From positions 248,001 to 312,000 of the forward strand of contig DIYL01000047.1 in NCBI GenBank assembly GCA_002428985.1: 64,000 nt of DNA, written 5' to 3'. The notes beneath the pieces are model-generated. The model saw only the letters and a program-made list of their open reading frames with translations. It did no database searches and was not told where the DNA came from. Below are positions 51,259 to 60,578 of the stretch, one piece after another (within the stretch, counting starts at the first letter, position 1; each line of letters starts with the position of its first letter). The DNA comes from Anaerolineales bacterium UBA6055. Lineage in GTDB: Bacteria; Chloroflexota; Anaerolineae; Aggregatilineales; Phototrophicaceae. Position numbers and translations under genes: made by a program.

Positions 51259-51738
51259 TTACATCGGATACGCCGCAGAATATCCCAACGATTCCGCAAT
51301 CATCGTCAGTTGTCCGACGTGATACGCCTCATGAAAGTGAAAATACAAAAAACTCTGAAAAACACTATTCTCACCATATCCCGAATGTGCTTTTAGCTGT
51401 GCCTCGGTCATCACGGATAACCCATCAATAAGGCGTTCATGGGTTAGTGCAAATAAGGATTTCAACGCCGATAGCGATAAAACATCCGGTGCATCTTCTG
51501 TAATCGGTTGACTGCCATTGCGATAGCGGGCACGTATTGAGTCATCCCAGACAGGCGCGGCATTTACTCGGCTTAAGGGGATAGACCGCGATGATACAAT
51601 ATGCCCCAACAACCAATTGATGCTATGTCCACCAGCTATGGGTTGCAGAAGGCTTTCTGCATGGGTGATGTCACATAATTGTAACTGTAGGGTGTCCGCT
51701 GTGTACTGGAAACTCTGTATGAGGGTTTGTGCATGCAT
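51259..51738 (-). CDS. DinB-family four-helix protein (copy 1)
   Basis: 159 residues. Four-helix bundle typical of the DinB/YfiT superfamily: SINWLLGHIVSSRSIPLSRV in helix 2 and FLYFHFHEAYHVGQLTMIAE in helix 4 supply the His residues (near 48, 137 and 141) that bind a metal. These proteins are often thiol transferases or related enzymes, with bacillithiol or mycothiol as known co-substrates; the substrate here is unknown. A second DinB protein is at 63492. Confidence 0.85.
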   Translation of the reverse strand: MHAQTLIQSFQYTADTLQLQLCDITHAESLLQPIAGGHSINWLLGHIVSSRSIPLSRVNAAPVWDDSIRARYRNGSQPITEDAPDVLSLSALKSLFALTHERLIDGLSVMTEAQLKAHSGYGENSVFQSFLYFHFHEAYHVGQLTMIAESLGYSAAYPM

Positions 51739-51898
51739 ATGCGCTCTTTGTCATGAATAATCAACTGTATGACTATTGATACAACTGCATCATGATGAGT
51801 CCTCAAATTTAAATAACCATAATTGACATTCGCATGAACGCCCATAGTTTGTCATAATAGGCGTATGAGGATTTGCACAACGGTGAGGAAATCAAACG

Positions 51899-53545
51899 AT
51901 GATGCGACGACTAACAATAATGGGGCTGTTCACCTTCTTGACACTTGTGAGCAGTATAAGTATTTCGGCACAGGGACTCTGCGCACCTATTGTAGCGAAT
52001 GCGCTGGCATTGACTGAGATCAACTGCGCGGGAATGCTCAATAATACGGCTTGTTATGGCAATAGTATGGTCACCACAACTTTTTATGATGACCTCTTAA
52101 ATACAACCGAATGGACACCGGGTAGTCAAAATAATATTAGTGACATCCAATTGATTGAAAGTAGTGTCGTATCACAAGATGGTGCCGAATGGGGCATCAG
52201 CTATTTTCAGGTTGATCCGACCGACCTTGTTTTACCGCTCAATCAAGCGATTCGGGTGTTGGTGTTTGGTGACATGATTGTCGAGAATGTACCGTCAGTG
52301 GTTGCTGCAACGGGTGACTTTCCGGCGACAACTGGATTGAACAATACCCCGAGCGCATTAATGAATAATTTCTACTTTATAGGTAATGGGGATGGTCCCT
52401 GCCTCGAAGCGATGAATGCAATCGTTGTACAACCGCCACCCGAGACTGAAATTTCCTTGACAGTGAATAGCGTCCCAATGCGCTTGAGTGGGACAACTGT
52501 ACTTGGGCAAACAACTGGTACGACTGATAACCCGATGTTTGTTGCTGCAATCGATGGCGATGTGATGCTTTATCCCAATACTGAACGCGCGATGCGTGTG
52601 AGTGGTGGCGAGGTCTCGATTGCTGTATTGTCATCTGAGTTAGATGCAGAGTCTCAACCGATTCTACAAGCACAGTCTGGATTGCCAATTACCGATGAGC
52701 TTGGGCAACCTCTGTTACGTCGTGTCCCGTTAACGGTATTTACCACACCGCTCCCATTAGAACCAACAGGTACGGATGTTTGGAGCCTTGATTATTATCA
52801 GACGCTCACACAAATCCCGCCAGCATTACTCAATTACCCGATTACCGTAAGCGTGCCACCGCCAAGCGTCACCCGTGTTGAATGTACATTAGACATGAGT
52901 TATAACGAAACATGGGAAGTCCGCAATATGCCACCCGATATTAATCAAATTATCTTCTTTGCGGATTTCGAGAATGCTGTACCACCACGCGATACCCTTA
53001 ATATCGTACAAAATCGCCCGACACAAACAGTTTTCGGTATCAATAACGCTGGACAACGGGTTGAGATACAACTACGCTTTGAAGCACCCTGCCCGATTCC
53101 GCCATCACCAACACCACTTCCAACATTCACACCACTCCCAACCCTAACGCCGTTCCCAACAACTGTACCGATTGCAGTGCCAACGGGTGCCGGGACTGGT
53201 TTCCAATCACCGTCGATTATTGCAACACCGACCGATGCATTTACAACAACTGATGACCCGTTGTCATTAACAGCAACCGCCATCATCGCAGACTTAACAT
53301 CCACCGCACAACCACCTGTGAATGCGTTTGAATTAACTGCGACGGCATTCGTTACAGACCTGACAGCTACCGCATCCGGTGCGTCGTCAGACTCTGGCGG
53401 AACTACAACCCATATTGTCGAAACAGGTGATACTGCGTTCGGTATTGCTCAACAATATGGCATCGGTTTAGATGAATTATTGGACGCCAATGGTATTGAT
53501 AATCCTGATCGGATTTTTGTCGGTCAGCAACTTATCATCCCATAA
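51899..53545 (+). CDS. Secreted LysM protein
   Basis: 548 residues, ATG 51899 behind GAGGAAA. Signal peptide (IMGLFTFLTLVSSISISAQG), then a Cys-containing domain (CAPIVANALALTEINCAGML, NNTACYGN). Strand-rich domains follow to about 390. A Pro/Thr-rich linker (PTPLPTFTPLPTLTPFP) and a Ser/Thr/Ala stretch lead to one C-terminal LysM (IVETGDTAFGIAQQYGIGLD, ELLDANGIDNPDRIFVGQQL). LysM binds peptidoglycan-type glycans, so the protein is held at the wall or outer surface. The N-terminal domain is not recognised. Confidence 0.85.
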   Translation: MMRRLTIMGLFTFLTLVSSISISAQGLCAPIVANALALTEINCAGMLNNTACYGNSMVTTTFYDDLLNTTEWTPGSQNNISDIQLIESSVVSQDGAEWGISYFQVDPTDLVLPLNQAIRVLVFGDMIVENVPSVVAATGDFPATTGLNNTPSALMNNFYFIGNGDGPCLEAMNAIVVQPPPETEISLTVNSVPMRLSGTTVLGQTTGTTDNPMFVAAIDGDVMLYPNTERAMRVSGGEVSIAVLSSELDAESQPILQAQSGLPITDELGQPLLRRVPLTVFTTPLPLEPTGTDVWSLDYYQTLTQIPPALLNYPITVSVPPPSVTRVECTLDMSYNETWEVRNMPPDINQIIFFADFENAVPPRDTLNIVQNRPTQTVFGINNAGQRVEIQLRFEAPCPIPPSPTPLPTFTPLPTLTPFPTTVPIAVPTGAGTGFQSPSIIATPTDAFTTTDDPLSLTATAIIADLTSTAQPPVNAFELTATAFVTDLTATASGASSDSGGTTTHIVETGDTAFGIAQQYGIGLDELLDANGIDNPDRIFVGQQLIIP

Positions 53546-53621
53546 AACTAGAGGTGATTCCTGTATGCAATCTTAGTTTGCAGGTGATGGATTTAAAAAT
53601 ATATTAGGGAAACACATTGCT

Positions 53622-53669
53622 CCCCTTCTCCTAGCAACACGGTCGGGAGAAGGGGCTGGGGGATGAGGG
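53622..53669. repeat. REP-like palindromic element
   Basis: CCCCTTCTCC (53622-53631) pairs with GGAGAAGGGG (53646-53655) and is followed by CTGGGGGATGAGGG. Same organisation as the element at 45543. Confidence 0.65.
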
Positions 53670-53712
53670 TAGAAATGCTTGCGAATCTTCCCCCACACAT
53701 CACCAAAACAAA

Positions 53713-54471
53713 TTAACTCCGCAAATATGATGCACCGTTTACATCAATAATTGTGCCTGTCGCAAATTCTGCCCCTTCTGATGCGAGGAATACCGCAACA
53801 TGGGCGACTTCTTCAGGTTTTGCAACGCGCCCTAATGGTGATTGATTGCGGATTTCTTCACCACGCGGTTGGGCGAGGATCTCTGCAGCCATATCCGTTT
53901 CGACAAATCCGGGTGCAACCGTCCCGATGAAGATATTGTGAGGGGCGAGCAATTTCGCTAAGGATTGTCCCATGCTATTCATACCTGCTTTACTCGCACC
54001 ATAAGCGGGTGCAGTTGGTTCACCCCGAAATGCACCACGCGAAGAAATATTCACGATGCGTCCGCCACCCTGTTTGATCATATGTTGTGCCGCGCAGTAA
54101 ATCGTATTGGCAACACCAATTAAGTTGACATCTAATGTCTTACGGAAATTTGCTTGCCAATCGGCATAACTAATGTCGGTCAGGTTATGTTCGTCATAAA
54201 TCCCCGCATTATTAACCAGAATATCAATTCGCCCGAGTTGCTCAACGACACTGTTGACCATCGTTTGGATGCCATCTGCGTCATCCATATTAGCTTGTAT
54301 GATGATATGTCCGTCGCCATCTAACATGCCTAATGTATCATTTGCTGCTGATTGATTACTGTTATAGTGCACAGCAATTGTCGCGCCTTTTTCAGCAAAT
54401 TGTTTAGCGATCTCTCGCCCGATTCCGCGTGATGCCCCCGTGACCAAGACGATTTTGTTATTAAATTGCAT
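53713..54471 (-). CDS. SDR-family reductase, FabG-like
   Basis: 252 residues, ATG 54471 behind AAGGA. Rossmann motif VLVTGASRGIGREIAKQFAE, NNAGIYDEHN, catalytic Ser in IVNISSRGAFRGEP, and Tyr-Lys in YGASKAGMNSMGQSL. The C-terminal GFVETDMAAEIL and GTIIDVNGASYL are typical of 3-oxoacyl-ACP reductase-like enzymes. NADP(H) specificity is suggested by YNSNQS after the second strand. The true substrate is not fixed by context. Confidence 0.93.
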   Translation of the reverse strand: MQFNNKIVLVTGASRGIGREIAKQFAEKGATIAVHYNSNQSAANDTLGMLDGDGHIIIQANMDDADGIQTMVNSVVEQLGRIDILVNNAGIYDEHNLTDISYADWQANFRKTLDVNLIGVANTIYCAAQHMIKQGGGRIVNISSRGAFRGEPTAPAYGASKAGMNSMGQSLAKLLAPHNIFIGTVAPGFVETDMAAEILAQPRGEEIRNQSPLGRVAKPEEVAHVAVFLASEGAEFATGTIIDVNGASYLRS

Positions 54472-54631
54472 AGGATGTATTCCTTGTGGTTCATGCCATT
54501 AATGTAGAACATCATAACAGGCACTCACTTGCCTGTCATCATCCTAGACTAATCTAACTCCTATGATCATGACCCGCATACAAAACCGTTTCACCCTATA
54601 ATTACAACAATGACAACAACAGGAGAACACA

Positions 54632-56536
54632 ATGCGACGTTTTTTGATTTGGTTGACCGTTCTCGTTTTGGGAACAGTGACAGTCTATGGACAATCAGGC
54701 TGTGACATTGAACTTGAAGATTCGATATTGAGCATGATACAAGCACAACGCGCCGCCGATACTGGAGATACATTGACAGCTGTCGCAATTTTACAAGGCA
54801 TACAAGATAGCATCGATGGCATCACATCGGGGTGTGATAGTGTGCGATTTGATGAAACTTACACCGCAATTGATAATCAGATCAGCTTCCGTTATCCAGA
54901 CGGTTGGCAGGTCAATACGGTCGAACGTGGCTTATTTTTTGTGACATCATCGAGTGCTGTCGCGAATGCTGTCGAAGGCGATTTGCCCGAAGACCTTGCT
55001 GTCGGCGATGGGGCAATTGCCTTACAAGTACAACCGACCGGACCCGGCACATTTAATGAAACAGTCGATGATATCATTGATGATATTCAAAGCGACCTGT
55101 CTATTATCAGCAGTCAGGAAGATGAGATCATTCGTGGACGACGAACTGTGAGCTTTAATATTCGCATTAGTGATACGGTCAGCGGATATGTCACTTTTGT
55201 GGATTATACATCGGAGGAAGACCCATCTGCTGTGATGCTATTACTCGGGCTTGCTAACACCCAAAGCCTACCAATTATCGAAGTCTACACAAAAACGCTT
55301 CGTGATTCGATTCAGTTCCCGCCGGGGCAATCACTCCGTGAAATTGGTACTCCAGCCGATTCATTAGCGTATAGCTCCATCATTAACATCGACGAAGATT
55401 ATGACCTAACTACCCCGATAATGATCACTTTATCGGTAGATGGCACACAATTAGCCTATGCCACTGGTGATGAATTGTGTATCGTGAGTATAAGTGATGG
55501 CGATGAAACATGCGCCTCAATGCCTCCTGCGTTTGATAGCCGACCCCAATATCTTTATTGGTCGCCAGATGGACGATATATTGCCTTTCATCAAGATGTT
55601 TTGCGTTTCTTCCTTGAAGCTGACATTTGGATCTATGAGGTTGAAGAAGATAACTTCGTCAATCTGACGGATGATAGGACTGATTCATTCGGATTTACGG
55701 ATATTGAAGTTGAGACTTGGGTTGACCTAGCGATCACGTGGGGACCCGACAATAAAATATACGGCTTACGTGCTGTTCTTGACGCGCAGACAGATGGATT
55801 CCCAGATGCACAACATCTGATTATTCAGGTTGATCCTGAGACGGGGGAGACTGTCGTGCTACAAGATATTAGTGCATTTCTTGTGTTTGGTGATGTCGTT
55901 GAAGCAACGATACCAACATTAGACGGCGCATTGTCTGTATCACCAGATGCAAGTTTCATGGCATTATCCGCTCGCGCCTTTGACCGTGATAGTACAGCGT
56001 CAGGTATCTGGGTTATTGATCTTATTGGCGGGCAAGACCCTGTACAAGTGGCTACTCCACGAGACTATCAGCGTGGTTTTTCATCAGAACTGTTTGAAAA
56101 TGATTCGTCATTATTTGCAATGGGGTTAGCATGGGATGCGGATGGAACAGGGCTTTATCTCTATACAGTTGACCCGATACGTGGTGGCGGTTATTCGATG
56201 GTACATCATTTGGATTTGCTCACCAATAATATTAGCACGCTCATGGATTTAACTGGCTTTACAGAGGATGAGTTATTCGATAGGGACGATACAACATTCC
56301 CATCTCCATACTATTCGCCAATCTCAGCCACAATCGCACCAGATTACAGTGGTGTGGTTGTCATTCATGGTAATCGTGATGAAATAGCAGTTTCGTTATA
56401 TACATTTGAAGATGGGTTTAGTGAACCGACGACATTATTTACCCATGATGAAAATATATTTGGTCCCGGTCTAGCACAGATAGGATTCAACGGTAACCTA
56501 CTCATTGGCGAATTCATAATACTCAATGATGAATAA
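54632..56536 (+). CDS. Secreted protein with TolB-like beta-propeller
   Basis: 634 residues, ATG 54632 behind AGGAGA. Signal peptide (LIWLTVLVLGTVTVYGQSGC). Residues 70-230 form a domain with ISFRYPDGWQVNTVERGLFF, typical of proteins that carry a PsbP/DUF1795-like fold. Residues 240-634 contain WD40-like TolB blades: YLYWSPDGRYIAFHQD, ALSVSPDASFMALSARA, LAWDADGTGLYLYTVD. The blades mediate protein or ligand binding at the cell surface. A strong terminator follows 25 bases after the stop. Confidence 0.8.
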   Translation: MRRFLIWLTVLVLGTVTVYGQSGCDIELEDSILSMIQAQRAADTGDTLTAVAILQGIQDSIDGITSGCDSVRFDETYTAIDNQISFRYPDGWQVNTVERGLFFVTSSSAVANAVEGDLPEDLAVGDGAIALQVQPTGPGTFNETVDDIIDDIQSDLSIISSQEDEIIRGRRTVSFNIRISDTVSGYVTFVDYTSEEDPSAVMLLLGLANTQSLPIIEVYTKTLRDSIQFPPGQSLREIGTPADSLAYSSIINIDEDYDLTTPIMITLSVDGTQLAYATGDELCIVSISDGDETCASMPPAFDSRPQYLYWSPDGRYIAFHQDVLRFFLEADIWIYEVEEDNFVNLTDDRTDSFGFTDIEVETWVDLAITWGPDNKIYGLRAVLDAQTDGFPDAQHLIIQVDPETGETVVLQDISAFLVFGDVVEATIPTLDGALSVSPDASFMALSARAFDRDSTASGIWVIDLIGGQDPVQVATPRDYQRGFSSELFENDSSLFAMGLAWDADGTGLYLYTVDPIRGGGYSMVHHLDLLTNNISTLMDLTGFTEDELFDRDDTTFPSPYYSPISATIAPDYSGVVVIHGNRDEIAVSLYTFEDGFSEPTTLFTHDENIFGPGLAQIGFNGNLLIGEFIILNDE

Positions 56537-56560
56537 CAACATTGGCAAATGATTCAATTC

Positions 56561-56589
56561 GGGCGATTTTTCTATAAGTCGCCCTTTTT
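56561..56589 (+). terminator. Intrinsic terminator after the TolB-like gene
   Basis: GGGCGA (56561-56566) pairs with TCGCCC (56579-56584), followed by TTTTT. Placed between two convergent genes; it abuts the stop of the minus-strand gene at 56591. Confidence 0.75.
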
Positions 56590-56590
56590 G

Positions 56591-57568
56591 TTACGTCTCA
56601 ATATCAGGACGATACGCATCCGGTGAATCATAACCAAACGACCACGCTACACCTTCATGGGCTGTGCGGATGTGGGGCGGGACATACAAAAAATACTCTC
56701 GATTCGTACTACTATCGCGCACTTTCACCGCGACAATCGGCTCATCCCCGTTCTCAAATTCGATGCGATATAAATCCCCATATGTATCGGATTGAACTTT
56801 GCTAAAGCCACCATCATGAATAAATTTATCTTGCCCGTAACGGTCGAGCATCACACGCGCGATTTCGATATTATCTGCTGATAAGATTTTATCAGGTGTG
56901 ATTTTATGTGGTTGTGTGATGATCCATTCGGGTACGTTTACCCCATGCCACAAATAAATCCCCCATCCATCGGGATAAGCAATAGCATATCCATTGGGGT
57001 TATGCGGACGTTTTTGTTCGTCTAAGTGCAATGTCGACGGTCGTTCACAAATATAACAGGTGTCATAGTAGGGTAACCACCATCCACTATGTTGTGCTAC
57101 ATAGGCTTCAGCACGTAAAACACTGGGTAGTGAAACACCAAATTCATGGATTAATACATCATGCAGGGCATACATAGCGACATAATGCTGACCATATCCC
57201 AAACCAATCCGTCGCGTTTCGACATCCAACATCATCAGGACGGATCGACGAATGCCATCCCAGATGGAACTATCGAGTTGACCTTGTAATTCCGCTTTGA
57301 TTTGTAACATAGTTGTGTCAGGTAAATCATCCGTCTTCATCTGAATCCATTTTTGAAGCTGATGTGATGGCATTGTTTTGATGATGGTATCGAACATCGC
57401 TTTGGGGGAATCGAACCATTTGATGGACGGTGTACGTAATCCATTACTTTGATAAAACTTTTGGATACCGTTCTCGGCTTTTAGTCGATTGGCTGGGGCA
57501 ATCGATAGACCAATCTTGCGCCACTTATCAGCATAAGATCGAATTTTTTCGGGTTGAATTGAAAACAT
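56591..57568 (-). CDS. DUF6745-family protein
   Basis: 325 residues from ATG 57568 (MFSIQPEKIRSYADKWRKIG), preferred to a TTG 14 codons upstream. Family features: KWRKIGLSIAPANRLKAENG at the start, AIAYPDGWGIYLWHGVNVPE in the middle, and the end HEGVAWSFGYDSPDAYRPDI. Between lie IARVMLDRYGQDKFIHDGG and YFLYVPPHIRTA. Proteins of this family have no experimentally known role; some are found near toxins or cell-surface genes. Divergent from the cupin gene, with only about 100 bases between. Confidence 0.85.
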   Translation of the reverse strand: MFSIQPEKIRSYADKWRKIGLSIAPANRLKAENGIQKFYQSNGLRTPSIKWFDSPKAMFDTIIKTMPSHQLQKWIQMKTDDLPDTTMLQIKAELQGQLDSSIWDGIRRSVLMMLDVETRRIGLGYGQHYVAMYALHDVLIHEFGVSLPSVLRAEAYVAQHSGWWLPYYDTCYICERPSTLHLDEQKRPHNPNGYAIAYPDGWGIYLWHGVNVPEWIITQPHKITPDKILSADNIEIARVMLDRYGQDKFIHDGGFSKVQSDTYGDLYRIEFENGDEPIVAVKVRDSSTNREYFLYVPPHIRTAHEGVAWSFGYDSPDAYRPDIET

Positions 57569-57691
57569 GATATATCCATCTGTTGATTGTTCCGTACACA
57601 CAACACCCAATTATAAACCAAGTCATGGAATGGCTCTACACGGATGATAAAATAACGTTACTATACAGTAAAAACGATGAAAGTAGATCAG

Positions 57692-58041
57692 ATGACCGAT
57701 CAATCCGATACCCAACAAATAAGCGCTGCATGGGACATCCCCAAATGGGCAGTGACCAAACGGAACGCTGGAACGAATTCTTTAGTATCCCGTCGATGAG
57801 TATGGGTATCTATAAATTGAATGCGGGCGAACCCGATCCTCAATTACCCCATACCGAAGATGAAGCTTATTACATCGTCAGTGGTGTTGGCAAGATTCGT
57901 GTTGAAGATACAGTGTATGAGTGTAAAGCGGGTACAGTCGTATTTGTGCGTCGTCATGCTCACCATAAATTTTTTGACATCAGCGAGGATTTAACGATTC
58001 TTGTCTTTTTTGCACCAGCCGAAGGTAGCCTAGAATCGTAG
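57692..58041 (+). CDS. Cupin-domain protein with a probable frameshift near its N-terminus
   Basis: The uninterrupted frame (from 57583) gives a good small cupin: MSMGIYKLNAGEPDPQLPHT, EDEAYYIVSGVGKIRVED, and HHKFFDISEDLTILVFFAPA, with metal-ligand His/Glu residues in place. Its N-terminal 50 residues (SYTQH.. to NKRCM) look nothing like a cupin. In the next frame, ATG 57692 reads MTDQSDTQQISAAWDIPKW, a fitting N-terminus, and adding one G in the GGG at 57747-57749 would join it to GSDQTERWNEFF. So one base has probably been lost (or missed in sequencing). A restart at ATG 57730 is possible. Confidence 0.75.
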
Positions 58042-58187
58042 AATTCCATAAATTGGGATAAGAGTTCTTAATGATTACAGTTCTGATATATCATCAGGAT
58101 AAACCTGTTTAGACACAACTAGCCCAACCTTGTTCAGTCTTATATAATGTGGCTATGGTTGAACTAACAATATGAGGGTGGCAATTG

Positions 58188-59087
58188 ATGACATATAAAG
58201 TTTTTCTACCACTGATGATATGTATGCTGACGCTTGTTGGATGTTATCGTCCAGCAGGTGAAGAATTCGAACAAGTTGATAGTCAAAGTGTTGAGTCACT
58301 TGTGACACCAACGATCGATCTATCCGTACTGACACCGACTACCGATGCAACCGATGATACAGCAGCACAAGCCGTTGAAACTGAATCCACAACTGACACT
58401 GGTGATGTTCAACCTACAAAAACCGAAGACCCTGCCGATGTCAACCCAACCGGTGTGTCTACAATCGAACCCACATCGGTCATCCCGGCGACAAATCCAC
58501 CTGCAGTTGTACCCACAGCAACCAATCCAGTATTTTTGACTCCAGAACCTGCACCCGGGCAAGTAGAGCAACCGACAATTATTCCGCCGACGGCAACAGC
58601 AACACAGGATATTATTCCACCGACAGCTACCGAATTCGGTGCACCACCTGATGAACCGAGTGAATGTGTCTACGAAGTTGCCTCTGGTGATAATCTATTC
58701 CGTATTGCTATTGATAACGGAACGACTGTAGAAGCCATCCAACAATTAAATAGTTTAGAGGGTGATGCCATTCAAGTTGGGCAATTTTTGACAATCCCCG
58801 GCTGTGTACCTGGTCAAACACAAGCAGACGATGATGAGGATACAACAACCGATCTTATTCCGACAGCGACCAGTCTCGCTGGTGGTAGCAGTATCGCGAC
58901 TGTCGAGCCATTGGATAATGTGCCGATTGCTGGACAACAAATTCATGTCGTTGTATCGGGTGAAACATTAGGGTCGATTGCTAACCGGTATAATACGAGC
59001 ATCAACGCGATTGTTGATCTCAATGGCTTAGACAACCCGAATTCTCTCTCGATTGGGCAAGAGTTGTTGATTCCTGCCAGCAATTAA
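58188..59087 (+). CDS. Lipoprotein with two LysM domains
   Basis: 299 residues from ATG 58188, with GAGGG upstream; a TTG one codon earlier is less likely. The signal peptide ends in a lipobox (MICMLTLVGCYRPAGEE), so it is anchored by lipid. Residues 25-150 are Thr/Pro-rich tether. Two LysM domains follow: CVYEVASGDNLFRIAIDNGT at about 165-212, and HVVVSGETLGSIANRYNTSI at about 253-298. It probably binds wall glycans at the outer face. It shares its LysM type and linker style with the secreted protein at 51899. Confidence 0.88.
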   Translation: MTYKVFLPLMICMLTLVGCYRPAGEEFEQVDSQSVESLVTPTIDLSVLTPTTDATDDTAAQAVETESTTDTGDVQPTKTEDPADVNPTGVSTIEPTSVIPATNPPAVVPTATNPVFLTPEPAPGQVEQPTIIPPTATATQDIIPPTATEFGAPPDEPSECVYEVASGDNLFRIAIDNGTTVEAIQQLNSLEGDAIQVGQFLTIPGCVPGQTQADDDEDTTTDLIPTATSLAGGSSIATVEPLDNVPIAGQQIHVVVSGETLGSIANRYNTSINAIVDLNGLDNPNSLSIGQELLIPASN

Positions 59088-59102
59088 TTAGTCTATCGCA
59101 TA

Positions 59103-59132
59103 GTAGGGAGTATGATGCGTTATGCTCCCTAC
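59103..59132. other. Hairpin after the LysM lipoprotein gene
   Basis: GTAGGGAG (59103-59110) pairs with CTCCCTAC (59125-59132). No T-run follows on the plus strand, so termination is uncertain; it may protect the 3' end of the mRNA. Confidence 0.4.
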
Positions 59133-59222
59133 AAACACATCACCAAGACATTTGTAGGCGTCGTCTACAAAATAAGCACTGCTATAATGCTTTCGAACGA
59201 AATATAGAGGCATCCCCAACTG

Positions 59223-60578
59223 ATGGTAACCTATCCTGGCTTAATCGATGAACATACAACGCCACCAACCCCAACGGAGGGTTGGTTTGGTGGGCATATT
59301 ATGCAATACCATGGCAATACACTGCCATTCCTACTGAATAATCTGCACGAATATGGAGGGATTGCGCATTTCCGCGTGTTTAAATATCACTTCTACCAAG
59401 TCAATGACCCCGAACTAGTCGGACAAGTCTTGGTCAAGCAAGCAAAATATTTTCAAAAATCAGCTCTCTACAAAAAAGTCTTAGGTGAATATCTTGGCAA
59501 TGGCTTGCTCATTAGTGATGGAGACTTCTGGAAACGGCAACGCAAACTAGCACAACCAGCCTTCCATACGGGACGGATTCATGCCTATGCCGAGACGATG
59601 GTCGATTATGCCCTCAAATTATGTGATCGCTGGCAAGATGGTGAAACGGTCAACATTGCCGAAGATATGATGCAACTGACGTTATTTATCGTCGCCAAGA
59701 CCTTATTTAATGCGGATGTTCGTGACGAAGCCCATGAAGTTGGGGTAGCGTTGGATGTATTACTGCATCATGTAGCGGGCGCGTCGCGTAAGGTTGTGCG
59801 CTTCCCAGAATGGGTGCCGACTCCGGAAAAATTCCGCAAACAACAGGCTATCGAAACCCTCAATCACATCACGATGGACATCATCAATGAACGGCGATCG
59901 AGCGGAGAAGATACTGGCGATTTATTATCGATGCTTTTGATGGCGCAAGATGAGAACGGTGCGAGTATGACTGATGAAGAAGTCAGAAATGAGGCGCTCA
60001 CATTATTCCTTGCTGGGCACGAAACGACTGCCAATGCCCTCACATGGACGTTTTATTTGCTATCACAACACCCCGAAATCGAAGCGAAAGTCATCAACGA
60101 AATCCGCACGCATCTAGGCGATCGTACACCAACACTCGCTGACTTGAAAAACTTGCTCTATACATTGATGGTCTTTAAAGAAGCGCTCCGTTTATATCCG
60201 CCAGCATGGGCATTTAGTCGGCAAGCGACCGAGGATGTGCAAATCGGCGAGTATATCATCCCGAAAAAATGGGATGTATTCATTGTGCCCTACGTCATCC
60301 ACCGTGACCCGAATTTATGGCATGATCCCGAAACATTTGACCCTGAACGCTTCTCGCCGGAAAACGAAAAACACATCCCACGTTACGCTTATCTGCCGTT
60401 TGGTGGTGGTGCGCGGGTGTGCATTGGCAATAGCTTCGCCTTAATGGAGGGACATCTGGTGTTAGCGACAATTCTCGGGCGGTATAAACTGAATTTGATG
60501 CAAGATCACGTCGAACCAGAACCGCTGGTGACGCTCCGCCCAAAAGGTGGGCTCAAGATGCAGGTGGTGCAACGATGA
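59223..60578 (+). CDS. Cytochrome P450
   Basis: 451 residues. Monooxygenase: oxygen-binding I-helix motif LFLAGHETTANALTWTF, K-helix ExxR in FKEALRLYPPAWAFSRQAT, PERF region (HDPETFDPERFSPEN) and heme loop FGGGARVCIGNSFALMEG with Cys400. There is no membrane anchor, so it is soluble. The overall form resembles fatty-acid or sterol-type bacterial P450s of the CYP4/CYP102-like branch; substrate unknown. Its stop overlaps the next gene's start (ATGA), so the pair is translated together. Confidence 0.96.
   Translation: MVTYPGLIDEHTTPPTPTEGWFGGHIMQYHGNTLPFLLNNLHEYGGIAHFRVFKYHFYQVNDPELVGQVLVKQAKYFQKSALYKKVLGEYLGNGLLISDGDFWKRQRKLAQPAFHTGRIHAYAETMVDYALKLCDRWQDGETVNIAEDMMQLTLFIVAKTLFNADVRDEAHEVGVALDVLLHHVAGASRKVVRFPEWVPTPEKFRKQQAIETLNHITMDIINERRSSGEDTGDLLSMLLMAQDENGASMTDEEVRNEALTLFLAGHETTANALTWTFYLLSQHPEIEAKVINEIRTHLGDRTPTLADLKNLLYTLMVFKEALRLYPPAWAFSRQATEDVQIGEYIIPKKWDVFIVPYVIHRDPNLWHDPETFDPERFSPENEKHIPRYAYLPFGGGARVCIGNSFALMEGHLVLATILGRYKLNLMQDHVEPEPLVTLRPKGGLKMQVVQR

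Noticed and set aside
59103..59132. Hairpin after the LysM gene as a true terminator
   Set aside because: No T-run on the coding strand; kept only as a hairpin.
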